The translations under genes were made by a program, and so were the position numbers. From UMGS1958 sp045542415 (lineage in GTDB: Bacteria; Bacillota; Clostridia; UBA1381): a stretch of DNA of 31,118 bases. Location: contig JAZQKZ010000054.1 in the NCBI GenBank assembly GCA_045542415.1, positions 1 to 31,118 on the forward strand, written 5' to 3'. Of the stretch, positions 24,720 to 31,118 are shown one piece after another (within the stretch, counting starts at the first letter, position 1; each line of letters starts with the position of its first letter). Under the pieces are notes generated by a model that was not told the origin of the DNA, did not search any database, and saw nothing but the letters and a program-made list of their open reading frames with translations.

Positions 24720-25574
24720 TTACCTTTCTTTCTGCTGTTGCTTCTTGCGATAGTGTGCTTCACACATCTTAATAATGGCCTCTTCTATTTGTGATGTGCT
24801 GTAATTCTTAGGAAAGTATTTTCGTAATCTTTCTGTTGGAATTTTAATCCGTTCCTTTTGGTTGGCTTTTTCCTCTGACATGATTTCAAGGATTTTGTCA
24901 TCGTCAAGCAATCCTTGCTGACTTAATTTTTTCATACGAACCGCCTGAGATAATGACGGAGTGCAATCCTCACTCTCAATGGTTTGTATCAGGTCTTGCT
25001 GTTCAATGTCATTGAGATATGAAAGCTCAACTGCCGGGGTGAAAGCAATTCGCCCTTCATCTACATATTCCAAAAGCTTTGGATGCAGATATGTAAGCCG
25101 GATATATCTTTGTACGGTTTTGTAGCTTTCGCCGTATGGCTCACCGATTTCAGCCGAGGTTCTGTTATCATCCGACTTCGGGACAACTTGTCCCGAAGTT
25201 AAATCTGACCTATGTCCTTGTCTGCTCATAGCCTCCATTTTTAATTTGTAAGCAAAGGCTTTTTCACTTGGGGAAATATTATCCCTGTGCAGATTACTGT
25301 CAACAAGTGCTATTGCCGCATTATCTCTGTCCATTTCAACAATAAGAGCAGGAACTTCTGTAAGTCCTGCCCGTTTGCTTGCAAATAATCTGCGATGCCC
25401 TGAGATTATTTCGTATTCACCATTTTCCAAAGGTCTTGCAATTATCGGAGATAAAATTCCTTGTTCCTTTACACTATCCACCAAAGCTTCCATTTCCTCA
25501 TCATCCTTTACTTTATACGGATGATTTTCAAATTCCTTTAGTTTTGTTACATCAAGATTTTTAATATTTCTCAT
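24720..25574 (-). CDS. ParB/Spo0J-like DNA-binding protein
   Basis: A 284-residue protein. The ParB N-terminal domain has EYEIISGHRRLFASKRAG (54-70, GHRR box) and SNLHRDNISPSEKAFAYK (93-110). A helix-turn-helix follows at about 139-165 (SYKTVQRYIRLTYL). A Lys-rich tail ends the protein. In plasmids such proteins bind parS sites, and in integrative elements they are often regulators or nuclease-like ParB proteins. No ParA is nearby. Its start overlaps the relaxase stop by 4 bases (ATGA). An unusual 25-base palindrome lies within the gene at 25175-25199. Confidence 0.88.
   Translation of the reverse strand: MRNIKNLDVTKLKEFENHPYKVKDDEEMEALVDSVKEQGILSPIIARPLENGEYEIISGHRRLFASKRAGLTEVPALIVEMDRDNAAIALVDSNLHRDNISPSEKAFAYKLKMEAMSRQGHRSDLTSGQVVPKSDDNRTSAEIGEPYGESYKTVQRYIRLTYLHPKLLEYVDEGRIAFTPAVELSYLNDIEQQDLIQTIESEDCTPSLSQAVRMKKLSQQGLLDDDKILEIMSEEKANQKERIKIPTERLRKYFPKNYSTSQIEEAIIKMCEAHYRKKQQQKER
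25175..25199. repeat. Perfect 12+1+12 palindrome inside the parB-like gene
   Basis: ACTTCGGGACAA, one central base, then TTGTCCCGAAGT. It encodes the stretch around TSGQVVPK (about residues 126-134) between the ParB domain and the helix-turn-helix. A perfect 12-base arm is far longer than chance in a coding region. It may be a binding site for the protein itself or an RNA hairpin controlling the genes downstream. Confidence 0.8.
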
Positions 25575-26950
25575 CGTGAAACCTCCTTGTTTTTGTTCTT
25601 GACTTTGACGTTACTCTCCATTTCTCGTTCAATATCCAGAAGATTCTGCATTTTTATTGATGATTCCAGTGAAGATTTTGCGAGCTTGAGCTTATCCCGT
25701 ATTGGTTTTATCTTTGCAGACACATTACGGATTTCCGCTTTATAGATATCTTTATCCTCATCAGTTTTAGCTCGGCGGCGTTTGTTGTCCAAAGCCTTTC
25801 GCTCAGCATCAAGGTCATCAATCTGTTTTGATAATTTGCCTATAAATGCTTCAAGCTCCGACACGGTGATGATGTTCTCATCGTGCAAGAGCTTGAATTG
25901 CTTTTGATACTGTTCAAATTTTTGCATCTCCTGACGCAATTCTGGAGATAAGGGCGGTGTGTAATTAGATTTTGGTGTGCTTGGCTTTAAGAGTTCTAAA
26001 AACAAATAAAATATTGCTTCAAGTGCTCCCATATATTTCACACGGCTTAGTTGATATTCGAGTTCTGCAAGAGGTTTCTGACGATATATAGCTCTTGCTC
26101 TATTATGGACTTCGCTGAAACGACCATATGGAGCACGATTGCCTGTTTGGGCAATTCTTTCTATGATTTTGCTCTTTTTGTAATTGTCACCCAATTTATC
26201 AAATCGTATAGCTCTTTCCCAAGTTGGTGCTTTAACGGAAGGATGGTCTGTTAAATCTGACCTTGAAAATTCATAGCCTTTATTTTTCATTAGATTGACA
26301 AATTCCATAAAGTTTGCAGAATTATTTATTGCATCGTCAACATCCTCACGGAGAATATCTCTGCGAGTTTTACCACCTTTCTTATGTACCCAATATGCGT
26401 TTCTGTCACCGTTATAAAAATCTGCATTTTCAAGAACCGACTTGCCATATTCCTTACATATCTCATCGGATATTTCCCTAAGTAGCTTATGGTCTGAAAT
26501 ATGGTTTTCAAATTTAAGCCCCGTTTTAAATGATACGGAATTTATGACAAAGTGATTATGGAGATTATCTGTGTTCAAATGCGTTGTAACTACAATCTCA
26601 TAATCTTTGCCCCACATACGCCGTGCGGTTTTCATACCAATCTCAAATGCTTCTTCGGGAGTAACCTCTCCTGACTTAAAGCTCTGATACCCATGATATG
26701 CTACATTGCCGCCCGCTTTTCCATAGCGGCGTTTTGTCGCCATCATCTGCTCATACGCTCTTACGGGAGGGCAGTTGATAGCTCCCACAAATAACTGCTT
26801 ATCGGTCTTATCATCGTTAGTTACATATTTAAGAGCCGAAGCTAAGTCATCATCAAGATATTTCGGGTTAGTGGTCTTGTCTGGGTTTTCTGCATATTTT
26901 ACAACATCTTTTAATGAGCCTTTGACAGGCCAAAATCCCATGGTTGCCAT
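25571..26950 (-). CDS. MobP-type relaxase (mobilization nuclease)
   Basis: A 459-residue relaxase that would nick DNA at oriT and lead the strand into a recipient cell. The catalytic Tyr is probably Tyr19 (DVVKYAENPDKT, a common MobP motif I). The metal-binding motif is His124, His131 and His133 (HLNTDNLHNHF). A conserved RYGKAGGNVAYHGYQSF is at 75-91. The last third (about 335-450) is a charged coiled coil. The ribosome site GAGGTGG precedes the ATG. The start is directly next to the MobC stop, and the end overlaps the ParB-like gene by 4 bases, so translation is coupled. Confidence 0.93.
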   Translation of the reverse strand: MATMGFWPVKGSLKDVVKYAENPDKTTNPKYLDDDLASALKYVTNDDKTDKQLFVGAINCPPVRAYEQMMATKRRYGKAGGNVAYHGYQSFKSGEVTPEEAFEIGMKTARRMWGKDYEIVVTTHLNTDNLHNHFVINSVSFKTGLKFENHISDHKLLREISDEICKEYGKSVLENADFYNGDRNAYWVHKKGGKTRRDILREDVDDAINNSANFMEFVNLMKNKGYEFSRSDLTDHPSVKAPTWERAIRFDKLGDNYKKSKIIERIAQTGNRAPYGRFSEVHNRARAIYRQKPLAELEYQLSRVKYMGALEAIFYLFLELLKPSTPKSNYTPPLSPELRQEMQKFEQYQKQFKLLHDENIITVSELEAFIGKLSKQIDDLDAERKALDNKRRRAKTDEDKDIYKAEIRNVSAKIKPIRDKLKLAKSSLESSIKMQNLLDIEREMESNVKVKNKNKEVSR

Positions 26951-27262
26951 TTAGTCATCCACCTCGCTTTCTTTATTACTTATATCCGTTGTTAAAAGCT
27001 TTCCATAAACATCATCAATAAGCTTTAACACCTCTGCTTGAAGTTCGGTACTGTTCAGAGTTCCGAGGGCTTCATACAAAACGCCAATCTTTTCTGTAAA
27101 TTCATAAAAGCTTTCAGGCAAAAGAGCCTTGGGAGAATATCCCAAAGCTCTCTTTCTCAAATATTCAGAAACCGACAAGCCACATTTCTTGGCTTTGTTT
27201 TCTATGCGAATCTTTTCTTTTTCGGTTATTCTGAATTTCAACTGTACTTTTCTCTCCTTCAA
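26951..27262 (-). CDS. MobC-like relaxosome protein
   Basis: A protein of about 103 residues, similar to MobC accessory proteins that help the relaxase at oriT. The N-terminus LKERKVQLKFRITEKEKIRI and KKCGLSVSEYLRKRALGY (ribbon-helix-helix pattern) are typical. I chose the TTG at 27262 as start because AGGAG lies 8 bases upstream and the protein then starts like its relatives. The ATG at 27280, which adds six residues, has no ribosome site. The stop codon touches the relaxase start. Confidence 0.85.
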   Translation of the reverse strand: MKERKVQLKFRITEKEKIRIENKAKKCGLSVSEYLRKRALGYSPKALLPESFYEFTEKIGVLYEALGTLNSTELQAEVLKLIDDVYGKLLTTDISNKESEVDD

Positions 27263-27284
27263 AATTATCACTCCTGACATAAAT

Positions 27285-27355
27285 TTTTAGGGGGATTGGG
27301 GAACTCCCCAAAGGGTAAAGGCAGGATTTCCGTAAGGAAGTCCCGCCTTTTTTCG
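27285..27355. other. Candidate oriT region with two hairpins
   Basis: Directly upstream of mobC and the relaxase gene lie TTGGGG / CCCCAA (27296-27311, 4-base loop) and a longer imperfect hairpin around AAAGGCAGGATTTCC / GGAAGTCCCGCCTTT (27317-27350) that ends in TTTTTT on the plus strand. Inverted repeats next to mobC are the usual setting of oriT in mobilizable elements. A terminator for the 98-residue gene is the other reading, but the T run is on the wrong strand for it. No nick site can be assigned. Confidence 0.45.
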
Positions 27356-27403
27356 GAATTTGTGGTACACAAGTTCCCTGCTCGTTATTACAGTACCGGA
27401 CAG

Positions 27404-27700
27404 TTATTCTGTTCGTTTTACTGCAATAAGCTTATTGTTACCTCTTTTGTTCCTTTGGTAGGTTACTTCAAGTCGTTCTCCGACCTTGTAATCTTCCAAT
27501 CCCAAGTAATTGTCTTGCTGTTGGAAGGCGGTGCAAATGATTTTTCTGCCATCGTCCAATTCTACATAGCAGATAATGTTGCATTTTCTGCCCCATACGC
27601 TACACATAAGCGTTCCGGTGAATGTTCCTTCAACCTCATTTAATGTGTAACCCTCTCTGCTAAAGTCTGACCTTGCAAACTGATTTCTTGATAATGCCAT
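27404..27700 (-). CDS. 98-residue element protein of unknown function
   Basis: It starts MALSRNQFARSDFSREGYTL with AAGGAGG upstream. The body has beta-strand patterns (GTFTGTLMCSVWGRKCNIICYVE, GERLEVTYQRNKRGNNKLIAVK), which could be a small OB-like fold, but I do not recognise a family. No signal peptide or membrane segment. It lies between the ParM/ParR pair and the mob genes, behind a strong terminator, so it probably has its own promoter, which I could not locate with confidence. Confidence 0.7.
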   Translation of the reverse strand: MALSRNQFARSDFSREGYTLNEVEGTFTGTLMCSVWGRKCNIICYVELDDGRKIICTAFQQQDNYLGLEDYKVGERLEVTYQRNKRGNNKLIAVKRTE

Positions 27701-27775
27701 AATTGTTTCCTCCTTATGTTAAATATGATTTGGTTTTAACATCACCTTTGAATTTATGATGCTTCTTTGTATATA

Positions 27776-27830
27776 AAAATAGCAACACATTGAAAAATCC
27801 CCAAAAGAGAAGATTTTGTGTTGCTATTTT
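27776..27830 (-). terminator. Terminator of the parM-parR-like operon
   Basis: Perfect 14-base inverted repeat AAAATAGCAACACA / TGTGTTGCTATTTT with a 27-base spacer. On the minus strand the second arm runs into TTTTTATAT. It begins 50 bases after the ParR-like stop. The loop is long, so it may also be a protein-binding site. Confidence 0.75.
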
Positions 27831-27879
27831 ATATATGTTCTTGTTGTTAATACGCAATTTGTATCGTTAAAAATATGTT

Positions 27880-28233
27880 TTATTTGCCACACAGTCCATT
27901 TATGAAATCCAATGAGGTTGCGGCATTTTCATCAGGTTTACTTTCCTCAATAACCGCTTGTTGCACACTCGGTTGCGGTTGACTGAAAAGGCTTGCAAGA
28001 GTTAGGCTTGCGTTTGATTTTAGCTCCTGTCGTATTGTTGATATAACCCGTTCAAGAAAGTCGCTTTGTTCTTTCTCGATGTTATAGTTTTCTGCATACT
28101 CGGAAATGATTTCTATAAGGAACTTGTTTAGCGATTTATACCATTCCTTATCATATCCTTGCAGAAACTCAAAAGCCATCCGATCTTTTTCTTTGTCAAG
28201 ATTAAACCTGATACCCAATCTTTCAATATTCAT
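27880..28233 (-). CDS. ParR-like DNA-binding partner of ParM
   Basis: A 117-residue protein. The N-terminus (ERLGIRFNLDKEKDRMAFEFL) fits a ribbon-helix-helix strand followed by a helix, as in small partners of ParM in clostridial elements. The rest is helical with a Gln/Pro-rich linker and a short C-terminal end (SLDFINGLCGK) that might contact the ParM filament. It overlaps the ParM stop by 4 bases (ATGA). Assignment rests mainly on this position and on the N-terminal pattern. Confidence 0.65.
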   Translation of the reverse strand: MNIERLGIRFNLDKEKDRMAFEFLQGYDKEWYKSLNKFLIEIISEYAENYNIEKEQSDFLERVISTIRQELKSNASLTLASLFSQPQPSVQQAVIEESKPDENAATSLDFINGLCGK

Positions 28234-29156
28234 TTATTATCACCCCGACTTCTTAATATAAGGTCTGCTAAATATTCATAACCTTTTGCCGTTGCACAAA
28301 TGTCATCATTGATATATACACGGTTTTTTTCAAAGTTGGTAAAGTTTTTAACCAAACAACCACCGCCACCTACAATGTACAATTTCATGAGGTTTGGGTT
28401 ATAGTTGTGTTCACGAAGCCTGCGGAAAATTTCTGATACATATTCTTTGGCAGTTTCTCTCATAGTTACAAGATAATCTTCCAAAACATCAGCGGTTCCG
28501 GTGCAAAGAAATTCTGTGATAATATCTTCATCAATGTTAGCATGATGTTTTTTCATCATATTTTCTTTAATTTTGAGAGTGCATTGGTATGTACCAAACT
28601 TTTCGGTAAAACAGTTTTGAATATCGGGATTGCCGTTGTTGATATTCATAATGTTCATAGTGCCGTTACCAATATCGGCAAGCATATTCATTCCCGAAAA
28701 CTCAGAAACACGGCTTGCAATAGCGGAATAGCCTTGGGGAAAAACATCAGCTCCTGCAATGGTAATGTGATAATCAACGCCTTTGAATTTAAAGTCAACG
28801 GTTTTATTTTGCAAAAGGTATTCTTTGAAGCTTTCCATCTGCTGACCTATCCAAGTAAGGGGCAAGCCTGCAGCAATATGAACTACCGCTTGTGTAGTTC
28901 CTCTCTGACGGAGTTCGGTTGCAATAGCGGCAAGGGTTAATACATAATAGTCAAAGTCTATGAACTTATCTGCAACGAACTCCTTGTGTCCTTCACCGAT
29001 TAAGTAATACTCTCCGTTGTAGGTAAGCAAGTTCTTATCAAAATACGGTTTTTCGTTGCATTTGATTACGCCGCTTTTGAAAATGTGATTTGCTGTTTTG
29101 ATGTTGCCGTATCCGTGGTCAACACCGATAATAGTTAGATGTTTGTAAAATTTCAT
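28230..29156 (-). CDS. ParM/StbA-like actin ATPase
   Basis: A 308-residue actin-fold protein expected to form filaments that separate DNA copies. The phosphate-1 loop is IIGVDHGYGNIKTA near residues 9-22, the middle phosphate loop is LADIGNGTMNIM, and the C-terminal adenosine motif is LYIVGGGGCLVKNF. The ATG at 29156 is used because AGGAGG lies 8 bases upstream. A longer frame opening at 29201 runs through the upstream terminator. The downstream ParR-like gene overlaps by 4 bases. Its presence suggests the element spends time as a circular, partitioned form. Confidence 0.87.
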   Translation of the reverse strand: MKFYKHLTIIGVDHGYGNIKTANHIFKSGVIKCNEKPYFDKNLLTYNGEYYLIGEGHKEFVADKFIDFDYYVLTLAAIATELRQRGTTQAVVHIAAGLPLTWIGQQMESFKEYLLQNKTVDFKFKGVDYHITIAGADVFPQGYSAIASRVSEFSGMNMLADIGNGTMNIMNINNGNPDIQNCFTEKFGTYQCTLKIKENMMKKHHANIDEDIITEFLCTGTADVLEDYLVTMRETAKEYVSEIFRRLREHNYNPNLMKLYIVGGGGCLVKNFTNFEKNRVYINDDICATAKGYEYLADLILRSRGDNK

Positions 29157-29190
29157 AGTAAAATCCTCCTGTAAATTTAATTTTGAGCAT

Positions 29191-29229
29191 AAAAAATACA
29201 CCTACCGATTTTCAATCAATAGATGTATT
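29191..29229 (-). terminator. Terminator overlapping the stop of the sigma-like gene
   Basis: On the minus strand AATACATCTA / TAGGTGTATT (one wobble), then TTTTTT. The first arm overlaps the stop codon of the gene at 29228-30160, so that gene has its own transcript end, separate from parM. Confidence 0.8.
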
Positions 29230-30160
29230 AGTTTTCTTCATCAAAGCCTAAATCAACTTTGGTGAATTCCTGATAAGCTAAGCCTATCTTTGTTATTCGT
29301 TTTTGAACTCCGCTGTGGTTTTTATAACCAAGCTCGTCTGCAATTTCTTCTTGCGTGTATCCCTCCAATCTCATTTTAAGTATTTTTCTGTCTTTTTCTG
29401 ATAAGCTATCCATAAATTGTTTTATCATCACCTCCGATATTACATCATCCTCTGTGCTTTGGTTTGGATCTTCAGGATTCCAACCTTGTCCGTTGTGGTT
29501 CTTTTTGTATTCATCCATATATCCGTCTAACGAAATTTGTGGATGCTTTGTTCTGTTGTGATACCATTTACGGAAAAAGTCGGTTTTCTGATTACTGTCA
29601 CAACAATTGTAGTCTTCGAAACAGCGATATTCTTTTGCAACATCCAATATTGCTTTCATATTATATTGCTCCATAACCTTTGGAACAACATTGTTAAGCG
29701 CAAGGTCTAATTTATCTAGTGAAATATATGGGCAAGTATAGTTTGGCACCATTTTACACCATTGATATAAAAGCTTAGCTGAAACAAGTCCGTTGTAATC
29801 CATAAAGCCTTTTATCCAAACAGCTATACTGTGTGAGAATATCCATGCAGGTTCATATCCGGAATACACATAACTGCTTTTCCCGCGATCCATAAAAGTC
29901 CACACCATAAATTCTGTTACATTAGAAATGAAATCGAGAAACAAGTCGCTTTCGATTTTTGCTTTAATGTCTTTGTAATTGAATAGGGCGTATGGTTCAC
30001 GGGGGATATCTAAAAAACTTTTACCAAAATATTCAACCACTTCTTTTGGTATAATATAGAAGAGTGGAATATATTCGCTGTTTCTGTAATGAGCGATTGT
30101 TCCGTCTTTCCGCTGCACAGAAATACCGGGCAAGGCAGCTCTCATTTCATTTTTCTGCAT
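29228..30160 (-). CDS. Element protein with sigma region 4-like HTH
   Basis: A 310-residue protein. The C-terminal part (from about 243) reads IKQFMDSLSEKDRKILKMRL and YTQEEIADELGYKNHSGVQK, a clear sigma-70 region 4 type helix-turn-helix. The N-terminal 240 residues (RKDGTIAHYRNSEYIPLF, aromatic-rich, WIFSHSIAVWIKGFMDYNG) lack a recognisable region 2, so it is not a complete sigma factor. It may be a regulator of the element. The ATG at 30160 has AAGGAGG upstream; longer frames to 30199 start without a ribosome site. It is first behind the promoter at 30247-30275. Confidence 0.75.
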   Translation of the reverse strand: MQKNEMRAALPGISVQRKDGTIAHYRNSEYIPLFYIIPKEVVEYFGKSFLDIPREPYALFNYKDIKAKIESDLFLDFISNVTEFMVWTFMDRGKSSYVYSGYEPAWIFSHSIAVWIKGFMDYNGLVSAKLLYQWCKMVPNYTCPYISLDKLDLALNNVVPKVMEQYNMKAILDVAKEYRCFEDYNCCDSNQKTDFFRKWYHNRTKHPQISLDGYMDEYKKNHNGQGWNPEDPNQSTEDDVISEVMIKQFMDSLSEKDRKILKMRLEGYTQEEIADELGYKNHSGVQKRITKIGLAYQEFTKVDLGFDEEN

Positions 30161-30246
30161 TTTAGCACCTCCTTTTTTAGAATTAAACATCCCTTGCATA
30201 TTATAACGACATAAGTAAATATAAAATGTTCCTAATTTCTAAAAAT

Positions 30247-30275
30247 ATTTTATCATATTTAAAAATACTCGTCAA
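30247..30275 (-). promoter_or_regulatory. Putative promoter of the sigma-like gene
   Basis: On the minus strand TTGACG (30270-30275), 17 bases, TAAAAT (30247-30252). A second -10-like TATAAT lies nearer the gene (around 30189-30194), but without a good -35 box. The region 30161-30300 is AT-rich and otherwise empty. Confidence 0.65.
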
Positions 30276-30300
30276 TAGGTGCATATTTTTAACAACGAAT

Positions 30301-30334
30301 AAAGCCTTTAGTGCAAACAACACATAAAGGCTTT
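30301..30334 (-). terminator. Hairpin after the lipoprotein gene
   Basis: Perfect 10-base stem AAAGCCTTTA / TAAAGGCTTT with a 14-base loop. On the minus strand TTTATTCGTTGTT follows, a weak T-rich tail. It ends the lipoprotein transcript and is the nearest structural mark to the right edge of the mobile element. Confidence 0.65.
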
Positions 30335-30350
30335 ACTTGCGAATAACTTA

Positions 30351-30890
30351 TTATTTATTAAATAACTCTATCAACTCTACCATAGCTTCCATTTGAAGGA
30401 AACCGTCTTGGTTATCATGAGCATATATAGATTCACCAGAAGCGTATTTTATATCAATCTGCTCACCATACATATCAGGAAGTCCTGATACATGGTGCGT
30501 ATATCCGTTATGCTTTGCTAAATCATATTTTGATACAACATCCTGAAGTTTTGTCATAAAAGAGGAGTCTGTTTGAAACTCATATTTATCTCCGTTTCCG
30601 GCTCGATCGTGCCAATCAAATTTTGCTTTTACTGTATCATCTTCCAACACAGCGCTCAACTTATAAACCTTGCCTGCAAGCTCGCTTTCTTCATCAAAAA
30701 ATGAAGATATAAACAAAAACTCGGAATCATAGCTTATAATTTCAGTTGATTCAATAACCTTTGGTGAATCATCGCCTGAATTGCGTGTTACAACACCACC
30801 ATCAATATCATCTGTATTTCGCCGAGGTAATCCACATCCGCTAAATCCCATTGTCATAAGTAAAATTAAGCTTAATATCATTCTTGACAT
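30351..30890 (-). CDS. Small lipoprotein of unknown function
   Basis: A 179-residue protein. The signal is MSRMILSLILLMTMGFSGC with a lipobox ending at Cys19, so it should be lipid-anchored on the outside of the membrane. After an acidic linker, a folded domain has KAKFDWHDRAGNGDKYEFQT, SKYDLAKHNGYTHHVSGLPD and DIKYASGESIYAHDNQDGFL. I have seen this type of sequence in other Clostridia as a hypothetical protein but cannot name a family. The ribosome site GGGAGGG is 6 bases before the ATG. It may belong to the host chromosome rather than the element. Confidence 0.8.
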   Translation of the reverse strand: MSRMILSLILLMTMGFSGCGLPRRNTDDIDGGVVTRNSGDDSPKVIESTEIISYDSEFLFISSFFDEESELAGKVYKLSAVLEDDTVKAKFDWHDRAGNGDKYEFQTDSSFMTKLQDVVSKYDLAKHNGYTHHVSGLPDMYGEQIDIKYASGESIYAHDNQDGFLQMEAMVELIELFNK

Positions 30891-30911
30891 TTTCTACCCT
30901 CCCAAAAGCAT

Positions 30912-30944
30912 ACTGCCCCGTACAGCAAAGTGATACAGGGCAGT
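30912..30944 (-). terminator. Hairpin after the partial SLH gene
   Basis: ACTGCCC...GTA / TAC...GGGCAGT with one mismatch and an 11-base loop, between the SLH stop and the lipoprotein start. The minus-strand tail is ATGCTTTT, so termination is probably weak. Confidence 0.5.
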
Positions 30945-30949
30945 TTTAA

Positions 30950-31118
30950 CTATTGTTTATTTATAAAACGATAAAGGAAAGTAACAACCTGACCTCTTGT
31001 GCACGAGTCATCAGGACTGAAGGTGGTAGCACTTGTTCCGCCTGTTATTCCTTGTTCTACTGCCCATAAAACGGCTTTGTAGTAATAGCTGTCAGACTTA
31101 ACATCTGTAAAATTGCAC
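30950..31118 (-). CDS. SLH-domain protein, C-terminal end (cut by window)
   Basis: The last 55 residues of a gene that enters from the right edge. CNFTDVKSDSYYYKAVLWAV, then GITGGTSATTFSPDDSCTRG and VVTFLYRFI, make up one complete SLH domain ending 3 residues before the stop. The rest of the protein lies outside. This is the third surface-related product in the window that depends on a wall polymer of the kind WecB could supply. Confidence 0.9.
   Translation of the reverse strand, partial: CNFTDVKSDSYYYKAVLWAVEQGITGGTSATTFSPDDSCTRGQVVTFLYRFINKQ

Larger units (their letters stand above)
22600..30300 (-). mobile_element. Integrated mobilizable element with serine recombinase
   Basis: All genes are on the minus strand: sigma region 4-like protein, ParM, ParR-like, a 98-residue protein, MobC, relaxase, ParB-like, TnpW-like and serine recombinase. 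This is a typical set for integrative mobilizable elements of gut Clostridia (Tn4451/Tn1549-related modules). No type IV secretion, resistance or replication-initiation gene is seen. The region looks more AT-rich than its flanks. The left end must lie between the dapB stop and 22696. The right end was not found and is placed near 30300 only because the element-type genes and their promoter stop there. No direct repeats marking the insertion were recognised. Confidence 0.75.

Noticed and set aside
1..31118. CRISPR array, tRNA or rRNA genes
   Set aside because: No regularly spaced direct repeats, and no cloverleaf with a conserved T-arm or rRNA segment was recognised on either strand.

Overview
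The window looks like the chromosome of an anaerobic Gram-positive Clostridia-type bacterium, probably a gut fibre or pectin degrader. The signs are SLH (S-layer homology) surface proteins, sigma-A promoters (TTGACN, 17-base spacer, TATAAT), strong AGGAGG ribosome sites, a lysine riboswitch, the short HisG plus HisZ pair, and a PL9-type pectate lyase. A relative of Monoglobus is a plausible guess from the lyase and SLH content, but this is inference.

Left part, plus strand (1-11385). A structured non-coding stretch leads to a DUF4830-type small protein. Two similarly built cassettes follow. Each has a consensus or near-consensus promoter, a large secreted beta-sandwich protein with an almost identical N-terminus, a separate gene for a 54-residue peptide, and a strong terminator. 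The two 54-residue peptides are related to each other and both end in ITL. I know of no described function for this pairing, and it is the best candidate here for an undescribed system. Next is a probable four-gene operon: a secreted PL9-like lyase, wecB (UDP-GlcNAc 2-epimerase), and a Wzm/Wzt-type polysaccharide ABC exporter. It ends at a bidirectional terminator. UDP-ManNAc made by WecB is a precursor of the wall polymers that SLH domains bind, so this operon probably serves cell-surface polysaccharide and indirectly the SLH proteins.

Middle, minus strand (11390-19125). A 1043-residue SLH protein is followed by a cytoplasmic GH43-like beta-propeller enzyme. Then, behind its own promoter, comes a partial histidine operon (hisZ, hisG, hisA) ending in an overlapping TtcA-like PP-loop tRNA thiolase. 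A 35-base repeat lies about 30 bases upstream of the hisZ start, and a 33/35 identical copy lies about 30 bases upstream of the DUF4830 gene.

Middle, plus strand (19294-22697). A promoter, a lysine riboswitch and an intrinsic terminator control asd, dapA and dapB, which make dihydrodipicolinate and tetrahydrodipicolinate for lysine and cell-wall diaminopimelate. A MITE-like palindromic repeat sits between asd and dapA.

Right part, minus strand (about 22.6-30.3 kb). An integrated mobilizable element carries a large serine recombinase, a TnpW-like protein, a ParB-like protein, a MobP-type relaxase, MobC, a possible oriT, a ParM/ParR-like partition pair and a protein with a sigma region 4-like helix-turn-helix. 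No conjugation (type IV secretion) genes are visible, so it would be mobilizable rather than self-transmissible. The exact ends were not found. Beyond it are a small lipoprotein and the C-terminal end of another SLH protein, cut by the window edge.
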